Assembly: GCF_014303395.1 (NCBI RefSeq)
Contig: NZ_CP060298.1
Span: 3,739,001-3,803,000, forward strand
Direction: 5' to 3'
Length of the DNA: 64,000 bases
Source of the DNA: Nakamurella sp. PAMC28650
Lineage (GTDB): Bacteria; Actinomycetota; Actinomycetes; Mycobacteriales; Nakamurellaceae
Both the position numbers and the translations under genes were made by a program. The first letter of the stretch is position 1; each line of letters begins with the position of its first letter. Below, piece by piece: positions 24,924 through 34,295 of this stretch. The notes beneath the pieces were generated by a model, which was not told where the DNA came from, ran no database searches, and worked only from the letters and a program-made list of their open reading frames with translations.

Positions 24924-27338
24924 TCAGGCCTTCAGTCGCGCGCCGGCTCCCCGATGATCCTTTTCCGCCGGGCCGGTGACGGATCTCGTGATCATCGTCA
25001 TCGCCTCCCACGCGCTGACCGGTGGTGACATGAAGAAGCCCTGGGCCTCGTCGCAGCCCAATCGACCCAGCGTGTCCCACTGATGGGCCACCTCGACACC
25101 CTCGGCGATCGTGACGAGGCGGAGGTCCTCCGCGAGACGAAGAATGGTCTCGACGAATGCAATTCCCTCTCCAGCGGGATCGTGCAGTGGATCGATGAAC
25201 GATTTGTCGATCTTCAGGATGTCGACGGGGAACTGCCGCAGGTAGCTCAGGGAGGAATATCCGGTGCCGAAATCGTCCACCGCAATGCGGATCCCGAGCC
25301 CCCGCAGTCCCTGCAACGTCGTGATGGTGCGACCCGGATCGACCATGAGGACCGTCTCGGTGATCTCCAGGACCAGGGCAGAGCAGTCAAGGCCAACGCG
25401 CCCGGAGATGGCCCGGACATCGGCGAGGAACTTCGGGCTCTGCATCTGTCGACCGGAGACGTTGACCGACAGGCTGATCGATCGATCCCCGACGGTCGGC
25501 CAGGCCGCGGCCTCGGAGCAGGCCTTCTCCAGGATCCAGCGCCCCAACGGCACCATGAAGCCCGTTTCCTCGGCCAGCGTGATGAACCGGTCGGGCGCGA
25601 TCACTCCGAGAACGGGGTGCCGCCAGCGCACCAGTGCCTCGAAGCCCACCAGACGCGAGTCCGACAACGAGAACTGCGGCTGGTACTCGAGAAAGAAATC
25701 ACCGTTGCTCAACGAGCCGGGGAACGAGTTGATCAGGGTGCGACGGTCGGTGGCCCGATTCCGCAGCAATTGCTCGAACACCACTAGGGTGTCCTTCCCA
25801 CTTGCCTTGGCCTCCCGGAGGGCGGCCTCGGCCTCCGTCAGCAGGCGGTCCGTGCTGGAATGGAGGGAGGAGACGGCCACTCCGACACTGACCGAGACCT
25901 CGATCTGTTGGCCGCTGACGGTCATCGGCAGACGGATCAGGGCGACGACGCGCTCGGCCAGGGCAGCGGCTCCGTCGCGCCCGTCGGCCGCCTCCAGCAG
26001 GATCGCGAATTCGTCGCCCCCGAGGCGGGCGACCGTGCCGCGGCCCTGCACCATCGTCGTCAGCCGGCGGCCCACCAGCACCAGCAGCTGATCGCCGAAG
26101 TCATGCCCGAAGGCGTCGTTGATCGCCGTGAAATCGTCCAGGCCGCACACGCAGAGGGCGACGGTGGTGGGCATCCGGCGGACGGCCAGCGAATGATCGA
26201 TCCGGTCATGCAGCAGGACCCGGTTGGGCAGACCGGTGAGGCTGTCGTGCAGCGACCGGTACATCATCTCCGATTCCATCCGGCTCTCCTTGGACAGTGC
26301 CGCCCTCAGCGAGCCGGCGCTCTGCTCCAGCTCCAGCGTCTTGTTCCGCAACCGGCCGAACAACCAGAACATCCGGAGCATCACCAACGAGAACAGTGCG
26401 ATCGACAGACCCGCGAGCAGCGGCACATCCCTGGAATTCCCGCGAAGGCCGGTGATCAACAGGATCACCGGGACGACGAGTCCGGCCGTGGTGACCGGCA
26501 CCACCCACCTCAGGCCCAGTACCGGGTCGGATCGCCTGGCGGGCAGGGCATGCGCCATGCTCGGGTGAGCGGCTGCCGCACCGAGAACGACGTACTGGAG
26601 GAGGTAGGCCGCATCGGCGGGTCCTCCGACGGCGTAGGTGCCATCGAGGTTCATCAGGTCGTAGAGGAAGTCGCCGACCAGCATGGCCGCAACGGAAATG
26701 ATCAACAGTTGGTCGGCCACCCGCCAGTTCGCAGCCGCCATCACCGTGCCGGTCAGCACGAACAGCACACCGAGGTCCATCAGGGGGTAGGCGGTCAGGA
26801 CGGCCCGGCCGATCGGGTGGAGCCTTGGATCCTGGAGGTAGTCGTCGATCAGGAACCGCGAGCACACGGCGAATGCCCCGAGGCTGACCATTGCCGCGTC
26901 TGCGCAGCGTTCCCGGCCGCCGGCGGCGCCGCCGCGATGCCCGACCCGGAACACTCCCCAGAACAACACAGGATAGGCCGCCAGGTACAGCGCGTCCGCG
27001 AGCGAGGGGATGCCAGGACTGATGTGCCGCACCACGTCGTCGAAGTCCAGAACACCGTCACCCAGGACGAAGAGGGCACCGGCCACGGCGATCAGGGACC
27101 AGCCGAGAGAATCTGCGGGTCGATATCTGACGTTCGACACGACGATGCAGGCCACCGAGGCGACGCCGACCAGGAGGTAGATCGAATACTTCGCAGGATG
27201 CCCGGGCGCCAGATAGTAGGCGGTGATCAGCGCCGCGCCGACGACCAGCACGGCCCGGCAGGCTGCGGCCGGATCACCGTGCTCGGCCGGCGGAGATGGC
27301 CGGCGAGGGAAGGGTGAGCGCGTCATCCCACCGATCAT
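24924..27338 (-). CDS. membrane GGDEF-EAL protein (c-di-GMP turnover)
   Basis: An 804-residue protein. Residues 20-330 hold about ten hydrophobic segments, a membrane sensor of unknown type. Then a GGDEF domain with intact RLGGDEF but no RxxD inhibitory site five residues before it, and an EAL domain with GFEALVRWRHP, LEITETVLM, VDDFGTGYSS and QGFFMSPP, which looks catalytically complete. It could make or degrade cyclic di-GMP. IS elements lie 41 bp upstream of the start and 17 bp after the stop. I chose the ATG at 27338 (GAGG 11 nt upstream); an ATG at 27326 is possible. Confidence 0.92.
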   Translation of the reverse strand: MIGGMTRSPFPRRPSPPAEHGDPAAACRAVLVVGAALITAYYLAPGHPAKYSIYLLVGVASVACIVVSNVRYRPADSLGWSLIAVAGALFVLGDGVLDFDDVVRHISPGIPSLADALYLAAYPVLFWGVFRVGHRGGAAGGRERCADAAMVSLGAFAVCSRFLIDDYLQDPRLHPIGRAVLTAYPLMDLGVLFVLTGTVMAAANWRVADQLLIISVAAMLVGDFLYDLMNLDGTYAVGGPADAAYLLQYVVLGAAAAHPSMAHALPARRSDPVLGLRWVVPVTTAGLVVPVILLITGLRGNSRDVPLLAGLSIALFSLVMLRMFWLFGRLRNKTLELEQSAGSLRAALSKESRMESEMMYRSLHDSLTGLPNRVLLHDRIDHSLAVRRMPTTVALCVCGLDDFTAINDAFGHDFGDQLLVLVGRRLTTMVQGRGTVARLGGDEFAILLEAADGRDGAAALAERVVALIRLPMTVSGQQIEVSVSVGVAVSSLHSSTDRLLTEAEAALREAKASGKDTLVVFEQLLRNRATDRRTLINSFPGSLSNGDFFLEYQPQFSLSDSRLVGFEALVRWRHPVLGVIAPDRFITLAEETGFMVPLGRWILEKACSEAAAWPTVGDRSISLSVNVSGRQMQSPKFLADVRAISGRVGLDCSALVLEITETVLMVDPGRTITTLQGLRGLGIRIAVDDFGTGYSSLSYLRQFPVDILKIDKSFIDPLHDPAGEGIAFVETILRLAEDLRLVTIAEGVEVAHQWDTLGRLGCDEAQGFFMSPPVSAWEAMTMITRSVTGPAEKDHRGAGARLKA

Positions 27339-27378
27339 GACCAGGACCTCACTTCGCCAGTAGTGGTCGGTACTGACC

Positions 27379-28731
27379 CAGGGCCCCGGCAAAGTCGGGT
27401 TGACAATTCTTGAGCTGCGGCGATGGGTTGCGACATGCCGGGAGGGGCGGTTTGCGGGTGGGCGTGGCCCACGGTGATGATCATGAAGGTTCTTGAGGCC
27501 ACTCACTCACAGCCAAGGACCACGCCCGATGTCATCATCACCCAGGTATACCGTCGTTGACCAATTCGACGAAGATGAGTTCCCCGACATCCCCACGGCG
27601 CCGGCGGCGTTGCTCCGAGCCCTGCGATCGGTTCCCGACCCCCGCAGCGCGCGCGGCCGCCGGCACGGCTTGTCCACCATTTTGGCGGTGGCCGCGTGCG
27701 CGGTGATCGCCGGTGCCCGCTCCTTCGTCGCCATCGCCGAATGGGCCGCCGACACCGCACCAGCAGTATTGGCCAAACTTGGCGTATCCAGTGAGAGACC
27801 CTGCGAGTCGACGATCCGGCGAACCCTGAACAGGATCAACGCCGACGGTTTGGATGTCATCGTCGGGACCTGGGCCGCTGTGGTCGCCACCGCGTCGAAA
27901 ACATTTCAAGTGATCGCAGTCGACGGCAAATCGGTCCGGGGATCCGCCGTGGCCGGCGGCCGGTGCCGACATCTGCTCTCAGCGCTCACTCACACCGCAG
28001 GCCTGGTCCTGGGGCAGTTGGACGTCGATGTCAAAACCAACGAGATCCCCATGTTCGCCGAGCTTTTAGACAACATCGAGTTGCTCGGTGCGTTGGTCAC
28101 CGCCGATGCGATGCACTGCCAGAAAATCCATGCCAAGTATCTCGTGGAGCAACGCGGAGCGCATTACCTGCTCACCGTGAAAGGTAACCAACCGACGCTG
28201 CGGCGGCGACTGGCCCAACTCCCATGGAACGACGTCGACGTCACCGACACCCAGAAGGACCGCGGACACGGACGGATCGAGAAACGAACCCTCAAAGTCG
28301 TCACCATCGCCGCGGGAATTCTGTTTCCGCACGCCGCCCAGGCGATTCAGGTGAGCAGAAAAGTCCGGTCGATCCGATCCAAGAAGTGGCATACCGAGAC
28401 CGTCTACGCGGTCACCGACCTGCACCCGACCCAGGCGTCCGCCGCGCAGCTGGGCACCTGGCTCCGAGGACACTGGTCGATTGAAAACCGTTTGCACTGG
28501 GTCCGGGACGTCACCTTCGGTGAAGACCTGTCCCAGGCCCGCACCGGCAACGGACCCCAGGTCATGGCCACACTACGAAACCTGGCCATCGGACTTCTTC
28601 GACTGGACGGAGCCCGCAACATCGCAGAAGCCGTCCGACATCACGCCCGAGACCCCCACCGACCACTCAAACTCGTGCTGACCAGCTAAAACAGCCCGAC
28701 ATGAGCGATCTGCGACTTTGCCGGGGCCCTG
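27379..28731 (+). mobile_element. ISAs1-family insertion sequence with 10-bp target duplication
   Basis: A 1,353-bp element with perfect inverted repeats CAGGGCCCCGGCAAAGTCG at the left end (27379) and its complement at the right end. Flanking it are identical 10-bp direct repeats GGTACTGACC at 27369-27378 and 28732-28741, which make a recent insertion likely. It holds one intact transposase gene and is oriented opposite to the GGDEF-EAL gene 41 bp to its left. Confidence 0.95.
27529..28689 (+). CDS. ISAs1 family transposase
   Basis: A 386-residue transposase of full family length. VPDPRSARGRRHGLSTILA is the N-terminal DDE-associated domain; VIAVDGKSVRGS (first Asp), VTADAMHCQ (second Asp), YLLTVKGNQP and RGHWSIENRLHWVRDVTF (Glu) form the catalytic core. 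The ATG at 27529 follows AAGGACC. No internal stop or frameshift is seen, so it is probably functional. Confidence 0.95.
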   Translation: MSSSPRYTVVDQFDEDEFPDIPTAPAALLRALRSVPDPRSARGRRHGLSTILAVAACAVIAGARSFVAIAEWAADTAPAVLAKLGVSSERPCESTIRRTLNRINADGLDVIVGTWAAVVATASKTFQVIAVDGKSVRGSAVAGGRCRHLLSALTHTAGLVLGQLDVDVKTNEIPMFAELLDNIELLGALVTADAMHCQKIHAKYLVEQRGAHYLLTVKGNQPTLRRRLAQLPWNDVDVTDTQKDRGHGRIEKRTLKVVTIAAGILFPHAAQAIQVSRKVRSIRSKKWHTETVYAVTDLHPTQASAAQLGTWLRGHWSIENRLHWVRDVTFGEDLSQARTGNGPQVMATLRNLAIGLLRLDGARNIAEAVRHHARDPHRPLKLVLTS

Positions 28732-28741
28732 GGTACTGACC

Positions 28742-29165
28742 CCAGCTAAGCACCACATGATCACGCGTCCGGACTTCGACGACGAATATCGACCGACTAG
28801 CGGGCATTTCACTCTTCTGTACGGATTCAGCTGCGCTCGGTAGCCCGATCAGACCAGGATCGCGATGGGGACGCGCTCCGTGCTCGGCCGAAAGATGTGC
28901 CTGGGAAACGGTTGTCGACGCCACGATGACGAAGCGCGACGGTACGCCGTCAGGTCCGATGGCAGTACGGTGTCAGGTCTCATCGTCGACGAGACCACAC
29001 CGGTCCTCCACGCAGGCCGGTGGTCCGGCGGTTCGGGCCCTGCGCATTGGATGGCCGGGGTGCTCGGGCCGGGCGTGCCGCGGACACAGCCGAACAATAG
29101 GTACCGTCCTCTAGCGGCCCGCGACCGATCAGCGGACCCCATACACGCCTGGAGAGGTGGAGCGC
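28742..29165. other. 424-bp region without a supported gene
   Basis: This stretch between the ISAs1 duplication and the phosphomutase gene carries no recognisable coding sequence. A minus-strand frame at 28849-29142 has no family resemblance. It is the displaced upstream region of the GGDEF-EAL gene and should also contain the promoter of the HAD-GH65 operon; a TAGGTA near 29098 is a weak -10 candidate. Confidence 0.45.
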
Positions 29166-29903
29166 GTGCTCGGACTACCCGCGGCGATCACGGTGTGCCT
29201 GTTCGATCTCGACGGTGTCCTGACCGACACGGCCTCGGTGCACAGTGCTGCCTGGAAGCAGACCTTCGATGAATTCCTGGAGGCCCGAGACGGTTCCGGT
29301 TTCCGGCCTTTCACCCAGGACGACTACGAGGCCCACGTCGACGGCGAGCCGAGGGCCGATGGCGTGCGGGACTTCCTCGCCTCCCGCGGCATCCATCTCG
29401 CGGTCGGCCACCCGGACGACCCACCCGACGCGCAGACCGTCAACGGCGTCGGCAACCGGAAGAACGCACTGCTGATGAAGAAGATCCACACCGATGGCGT
29501 GCGGGTCTTCGACGGCTCGCGTCGCTACCTGGAGGCCGCCCGCGACGCTGGTCTGCGCCGGTTCGTGGTCTCCTCCAGTGCCAACACCTCCGATGTGCTG
29601 GGGGTGACCGGGCTGGACCGGCTCGTCGAGGGCCAGATCGATGGAAACACTGTGCGGGAGAAGAACATGAAGGGCAAGCCCGCACCGGATTCCTTCCTCG
29701 CCGGTGCCGCTCTGGCCGGCGTCGAACCGGCGGCCGCCGTGGTGTTCGAGGACGCGGTGGCCGGCGTCCAGGCCGGGCACGCGGGGCATTTCGGATATGT
29801 CGTCGGGGTCAACCGTCTCGGCGATCAGCACGCTGCGGACCTGCGGCAGCACGGCGCCACCATGGTCGTCGACGACCTCGCCCAACTGCTGGCGGGATCA
29901 TGA
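29166..29903 (+). CDS. HAD-family beta-phosphoglucomutase-like hydrolase
   Basis: A HAD subfamily I protein of 245 residues. [14 protein letters not shown] holds the nucleophile Asp and acid/base Asp, VVSSSANT the motif II Ser, KGKPAPDSF the motif III Lys and [13 protein letters not shown] the motif IV acids. Adjacent beta-phosphoglucomutases convert the beta-glucose-1-phosphate released by inverting GH65 phosphorylases to glucose-6-phosphate, which fits the downstream gene. The GTG at 29166 is preferred, with GGAGAGG 8 nt upstream; a GTG at 29157 overlaps that site. It overlaps the GH65 gene by 4 bp. Confidence 0.9.
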   Translation: MLGLPAAITVCLFDLDGVLTDTASVHSAAWKQTFDEFLEARDGSGFRPFTQDDYEAHVDGEPRADGVRDFLASRGIHLAVGHPDDPPDAQTVNGVGNRKNALLMKKIHTDGVRVFDGSRRYLEAARDAGLRRFVVSSSANTSDVLGVTGLDRLVEGQIDGNTVREKNMKGKPAPDSFLAGAALAGVEPAAAVVFEDAVAGVQAGHAGHFGYVVGVNRLGDQHAADLRQHGATMVVDDLAQLLAGS

Positions 29904-32293
29904 TCGATATCGACCGGTACCCGGTGGAGCCCTGGCAGTTGCGGGAGATCGGCGTCGACCGGGACATGCTCGGCCAGTCCGAATCCCTGTTCGCCCTCTC
30001 CAACGGGCACATCGGCATCCGGGGAAATCTCGACGAGGGTGACCCGGTCGAACTTCCCGGCACCTACCTGAATTCCTTCTACGAGTCGCGTCCGCTGCCC
30101 TACGCCGAGGCGGGCTACGGCTACCCGGAGTCCGGGCAGACCATCGTCAACGTGACCAATGGCAAGCTGATCCGGTTGTTGGTCGATGACGAGCCGTTCG
30201 ATCTTCGCTACGGCGAGATCGTGCATCACGAAAGAACTCTGGATTTGCGCGCCGGCCTGTTGCATCGCTCCGTGGAATGGATCTCGCCCAGCGGGCGGAC
30301 CATCCGCGTGCGCTCGAGCCGGATGGTGTCCCTGACGCAGCGGGCCATCGTGGCCATCCACTACGAGGTGGAGGCCGTGGAAGCAACCCGCGTGGTGATC
30401 CAGTCCGAATTGGTCGCCAACGAGGAGTTGCCCGGCCTGGCCGGAGATCCACGGGTGGCCGCCCTGCTGAACAAGCCCCTGGAGTTCGAGGAACATCGTG
30501 GGGTGAATCTGCGGGCGCTGCTGTCCCACCGCACCAGGGCCAGCAAGCTGAGGGTGGCGGCGGCGATGGACCACCTGATCGATGCTCCCGATGGGTTCGC
30601 CACCGAACTCGTTGTCGACCGCGACTGGGCCCGGGTCACCGTCGGGACGGCCCTGGAGCCGGGTCAGAAGATCACGCTGACCAAGTACGTCGCCTACGGC
30701 TGGTCCGGCGAACGGTCGCTTCCCGCCCTGCGGGACCAGGTCGAGGCGGCCCTGACGGCCGTCGTGCACACCGGCTGGGACGAGCTCGTCCGGGAGCAGC
30801 GCGGGGTCCTGGACGAATTCTGGCTCGGGGCGGACGTCGAGGTCGACGGTGATCCTGCCATCCAGCAGGCCGTCCGGTTCGCCCTGTTCCACGTGTACCA
30901 GGCGGCAGCCCGCGCGGAAGGGCGGGCGATCGCCGCCAAGGGTCTCACCGGACCGGGCTATGACGGACATGCCTTCTGGGACACCGAGAGTTTCGTTCTC
31001 CCGGTGCTGACGGCGACCGCTCCGAAAGCGGCTGCTGACGCGCTGCGGTGGCGGCTGTCCACCATCGACCTCGCCCTGGAGCGGGCAAGGACCCTGCGTC
31101 TGGAGGGCGCCGCATTTGCCTGGCGGACGATCCGCGGTGAGGAATGCTCCGGATACTGGCCGGCCGGGACGGCGGCCATGCACATCAACGCCGACATCGC
31201 CGCGGCGGCGATACGGCAGGTGCGATGGACCGGCGACACGAAGTTCGAGCGGGAGATCGCGCTGCCGCTGCTCATCCAGACTGCCCGGCTGTGGCTGTCC
31301 CTGGGGTACCACGGGCACGACGGCCGTTTCCACATCGACGGGGTGACCGGCCCCGACGAATACAGCGCCGACGTCGACGACAACACGTACACCAACCTGA
31401 TGGCCAAGGCGAACCTGATGTGTGCAGCGGAGGTGGCCCTGCGTCATGCACGGGACGCGGACGCGCTCGGCGTGACGGACACCGAACGCGGGCAGTGGGA
31501 GGCGGCAGCGGAGGTGATGGCGGTCTCGTACGACCATCGACGCGGTATTCCGGCGCAGGACCGCAACTTCAACCAGCACGACGAGTTCCCGTTCCAGGTG
31601 GCCTTCGACAACGACCAGTACCCACTGCTGCTGCACGTCCCCTATTTCGGGCTCTACCGTCGTCAGGTGGTGAAGCAGGCCGATCTGGTGCTGGCCCTGC
31701 ACTGGTGCGGCAACCATTTCAGTGCCGAGGAGAAGGCGCGTGCCTTCTCCTACTACGAGACGTTGACGGTGCGGGACTCGTCACTCTCGGCATGCACCCA
31801 GGCCATCGTGGCCGCGGAGGTCGGGCAATTGGGACTGGCTCACGACTACCTGCGCGAGGCCGCGCTGATGGATCTCCACAACCTGGAGAACAACACCCGC
31901 GACGGCCTGCACATCGCCTCGTTGGCCGGCGCCTGGTTGGCCTTGGTGGCCGGCTTCGGTGGCATGCGTGATCACGGAGGTCAGCTGTCGTTCAGTCCTC
32001 AGCTCCCCGACGGCATGACGAGGTTGGCCTTCTTCGTGCGCTGGCAGGACGTCCGTCTCCGGGTGGAGGTCCGTCCGGAGCAGGTGGAGTACTCCATCAC
32101 CGACGGCCCGGACGGGCACGTGACGCTGCAGCACTACGGCGAATCGTTCACCGTGCACGTCGGCGCGGTGGTGACGCTGCCGGTGAAGCGGGTCGCGCCG
32201 TTGACCGGACCACCTCGTCAGCCGGTCGGCCGGGAGCCGCAGCGCATCGGCGACCACTCCCCCGGCAAGGCGGTTCCCGGGTCACTCTCGTAG
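29900..32293 (+). CDS. glycoside hydrolase family 65 phosphorylase
   Basis: A 797-residue GH65 protein with an N-terminal beta-sandwich ([14 protein letters not shown]) and an (alpha/alpha)6 barrel. GVTGPDEYS contains the general acid Glu at about residue 487, and [13 protein letters not shown] and [17 protein letters not shown] are family landmarks. Members phosphorolyse maltose, trehalose, kojibiose or related alpha-glucosides; the exact sugar cannot be assigned. An ATGA overlap couples it to the phosphomutase gene, giving a two-step route from disaccharide to glucose-6-phosphate. No transporter gene adjoins. Confidence 0.92.
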   Translation: MIDIDRYPVEPWQLREIGVDRDMLGQSESLFALSNGHIGIRGNLDEGDPVELPGTYLNSFYESRPLPYAEAGYGYPESGQTIVNVTNGKLIRLLVDDEPFDLRYGEIVHHERTLDLRAGLLHRSVEWISPSGRTIRVRSSRMVSLTQRAIVAIHYEVEAVEATRVVIQSELVANEELPGLAGDPRVAALLNKPLEFEEHRGVNLRALLSHRTRASKLRVAAAMDHLIDAPDGFATELVVDRDWARVTVGTALEPGQKITLTKYVAYGWSGERSLPALRDQVEAALTAVVHTGWDELVREQRGVLDEFWLGADVEVDGDPAIQQAVRFALFHVYQAAARAEGRAIAAKGLTGPGYDGHAFWDTESFVLPVLTATAPKAAADALRWRLSTIDLALERARTLRLEGAAFAWRTIRGEECSGYWPAGTAAMHINADIAAAAIRQVRWTGDTKFEREIALPLLIQTARLWLSLGYHGHDGRFHIDGVTGPDEYSADVDDNTYTNLMAKANLMCAAEVALRHARDADALGVTDTERGQWEAAAEVMAVSYDHRRGIPAQDRNFNQHDEFPFQVAFDNDQYPLLLHVPYFGLYRRQVVKQADLVLALHWCGNHFSAEEKARAFSYYETLTVRDSSLSACTQAIVAAEVGQLGLAHDYLREAALMDLHNLENNTRDGLHIASLAGAWLALVAGFGGMRDHGGQLSFSPQLPDGMTRLAFFVRWQDVRLRVEVRPEQVEYSITDGPDGHVTLQHYGESFTVHVGAVVTLPVKRVAPLTGPPRQPVGREPQRIGDHSPGKAVPGSLS

Positions 32294-32320
32294 TTGGCCC
32301 ACGGCCCGATGCGGGGCTCG

Positions 32321-32416
32321 CTCGATCTGGATCTTGCTCGATCCGGGCCCCGCTCGATCCGGGCCCCGCTCGATCCGGGCACCGCCCGATCCGGGCCCCG
32401 CCCGATCCGGCCCGGG
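32321..32416. repeat. six tandem copies of a 16-bp unit
   Basis: Unit CTCGATCCGGGCCCCG begins at 32321, 32337, 32353, 32369, 32385 and 32401 with strict 16-bp period; outer copies are degenerate (CTCGATCTGGATCTTG, CCCGATCCGGCCCGGG). It lies between the convergent ends of the GH65 gene and the small gene at 32438. Function unknown; slippage variation or a terminator role are possible. Confidence 0.9.
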
Positions 32417-32437
32417 GTCGCCGGGCCGGAGCGACCG

Positions 32438-32716
32438 TCAGGCGTGGTCGCGATAGGTGTCGGCGGTGCCGACCACACCCCGGGGCCCGAACTCGTCGAG
32501 ATAGGCCTGCAGAGCCGCGGACAGCCGGGTCGCGGCCTCCGGCCGGTCTGGTGCGCGGAGCCCGCCCAACACTTCGGCGAGTTCGGTGTGCAATCCGCCG
32601 AGGCCCCAGCTCGCGGCCAGGTCGGTGAGCTTGCCGACGGCACGGCTGGAGTTGAGATCCAGCAGCTTGTTCAGGTTCTCGACATCCGTGGCCGTCATTT
32701 CCGGCTCGTCACTCAT
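32438..32716 (-). CDS. small hypothetical protein
   Basis: A 92-residue acidic, probably helical protein with no recognised domain (MSDEPEMTATDVENLNKLLD at the start, LHTELAEVLGGLRAP in the middle). The ATG at 32716 is favoured by GGAGG 8 nt upstream; the frame has an earlier ATG at 32731. It is convergent with the GH65 gene across a 16-bp repeat array. Coding character and ribosome binding site support a real gene; function unknown. Confidence 0.65.
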   Translation of the reverse strand: MSDEPEMTATDVENLNKLLDLNSSRAVGKLTDLAASWGLGGLHTELAEVLGGLRAPDRPEAATRLSAALQAYLDEFGPRGVVGTADTYRDHA

Positions 32717-32856
32717 GTGTCCATCCTCCATCGATCATGCGGATGCATCGGCCGGCCGGCGGGAGCCGGCGTCGGTGCACGGTGGGTGAATCCCACCCGC
32801 GGCAGAAAAGTTCCCCGCTGCGGGCGAGATGAACATCCCCGTCGTGACCGCCTGGA

Positions 32857-33009
32857 TCAGACCAGGACACCTTGCTCGCCGGCGAACGTGATCAGGTCGT
32901 TGCGCTCGCTGTCGGACGTGGCGTGCGCGATCGCATGGTGGATGGACCTGCGGTAGGCGTCGCGACGCGCGCGCCCGCGCCGTACGACCGCCAGGAGCCG
33001 GAGGGTCAT
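32857..33009 (-). CDS. small basic protein, second of a coupled pair
   Basis: A 50-residue peptide beginning MTLRLLAVVRRGRARRDAYR and ending DLITFAGEQGVLV. Its ATG overlaps the stop of the preceding small gene (ATGA), which supports translation of both. The first half is Arg-rich, the second resembles a short helix with acidic residues. No family recognised; it could be a DNA- or RNA-binding peptide, or a spurious frame. Confidence 0.5.
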   Translation of the reverse strand: MTLRLLAVVRRGRARRDAYRRSIHHAIAHATSDSERNDLITFAGEQGVLV

Positions 33010-33158
33010 CGCGCGAGCAGGTTCATCGAACGCTGGCTGATGACGATCAGTTCGTCGCGCATGGCGGGCGATCCGACACTGGCGAGCAGTCGTTGCCACT
33101 CGCGGGCATTGCGGGCCTCGATACGGCGGTGCTTCATGGTGGTGAGAATGCGTGACAT
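33006..33158 (-). CDS. small hypothetical protein, first of a coupled pair
   Basis: A 50-residue peptide from ATG 33158 preceded by AGAAGGA about 9 nt upstream. The sequence (MSRILTTMKHRRIEARNARE, then SPAMRDELIVISQRSMNLLAR) reads like the short actinobacterial proteins with an AMRDELI-type helix that I recall as conserved but uncharacterised. Its stop overlaps the next gene's ATG by 4 bp. Good start signal plus coupling support a real gene; function unknown. Confidence 0.55.
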   Translation of the reverse strand: MSRILTTMKHRRIEARNAREWQRLLASVGSPAMRDELIVISQRSMNLLAR

Positions 33159-33437
33159 GGCGGTCAATCCTTCTGCGGTGACGTGCGGTGGTGCGCTTGC
33201 CCTCTTTGGAACACCTGCGCTGCTGCCGACCCGGGCCGGGAGGCCACGGATCTTTTCCTACTTCTCCAGGTTCGTTGATCAGCGGGGCCAGGATGGCGAT
33301 TCGGGAGGCATTTGTCCGGTGATCATGCTCACTCACGCCTTATTCGTCAGGCAGATTGCTTATCTGAACCGCGATCATCCGGCGGGAGGGCACGGTTGAC
33401 GTGGTCATTCGCCGCTGCCAGATAATCTGGCCGAACC

Positions 33438-34163
33438 ATGAGCCTGATCGTGTTTTCGCCACACCTGGACGACGGGGTGCTGTCCGCCTCTGCGCAACTG
33501 GTGCGCGCCGGCGCCACCCTCCTCACCGTGTTCGGCGGTGTCCCGCCGGGCGACACCCCGAGGGGACGGTGGGATCGACTCACCGGGGCCGGCAGCTGCG
33601 CGCAGCGTCAGGTGGAGCGGCTCGCCGAGAACCATGTTGCTGCCGATATTCTCGGGTGCTCCGTGGAAACCTGGGACGAGTTGGAGGCCCAGTACCGTCG
33701 CCGGCCGATCGACGGTCCGGATCTGGTCCGGCGGATCCGTTCCGCGATCGGCGCCGTCGATGAGATCTGGGTACCGGTGGCGATCGGAAGCCACCCCCAC
33801 CACGTCGCCGTGCGCGACCTGGTCCTAACCGCCACGGAGGATTCAGAACTTCGACGCAGGGTGCGATTCCACTCCGACCTGCCCTACTCCCTGCACCACG
33901 GATGGCCGACCTGGGTCGCCGGCACCCGGCCCGATCCGTATCTGGACGTCGACGGCTGGATGCGGGAGGAACTCGTGACGGCCGGGCTCGACCCGGAGGC
34001 ACTCGTCGCCCGTGTCCATGTCCTGGATGCCGACCTGCGCCGCCTCAAGGAACGGGCATCCCTGGCCTACCGGTCGCAGATGCCCGCGCTCGGTCTGGAC
34101 CCACGAGACCGGCGTCGGTGGGAGGCTTTTCTGGGCTACGAGGTGTCCTGGGTCGCAGCCTGA
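33438..34163 (+). CDS. PIG-L family deacetylase
   Basis: A 241-residue PIG-L/LmbE fold protein. The zinc-binding motif SPHLDDGVLS (residues 7-16) and downstream GSHPHHVAVRD supply the metal ligands and catalytic Asp. The family includes MshB, which deacetylates GlcNAc-inositol in mycothiol synthesis, but this protein is shorter and lies far from msh genes here, so another N-acetyl-sugar or secondary-metabolite substrate is equally likely. ATG at 33438. Confidence 0.88.
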   Translation: MSLIVFSPHLDDGVLSASAQLVRAGATLLTVFGGVPPGDTPRGRWDRLTGAGSCAQRQVERLAENHVAADILGCSVETWDELEAQYRRRPIDGPDLVRRIRSAIGAVDEIWVPVAIGSHPHHVAVRDLVLTATEDSELRRRVRFHSDLPYSLHHGWPTWVAGTRPDPYLDVDGWMREELVTAGLDPEALVARVHVLDADLRRLKERASLAYRSQMPALGLDPRDRRRWEAFLGYEVSWVAA

Positions 34164-34295
34164 TCCTGGACCTGCCCCACGGCTGCCACGACATCGAAGG
34201 AGGTTCCGCACCATCCGTGGTCCGAACTGGAGATGTCAGGATGTCGGCATGCCATTCGCTTCGCTCGATCGCAGGTGCGCGGGCGGGGCGAGCTG

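Noticed and set aside
28849..29142. 97-residue minus-strand frame upstream of the HAD gene
   Set aside because: Unusual composition and no recognisable domain; kept only as a note in the region description.
29825..31717. Long minus-strand frame opposite the GH65 gene
   Set aside because: It is a codon-bias shadow of the phosphorylase; composition is His/Arg/Gln rich and has no domain.
33438..34163. mshB (mycothiol deacetylase)
   Set aside because: It has the PIG-L motifs, but is short and has no msh neighbours here, so a specific name is not justified.
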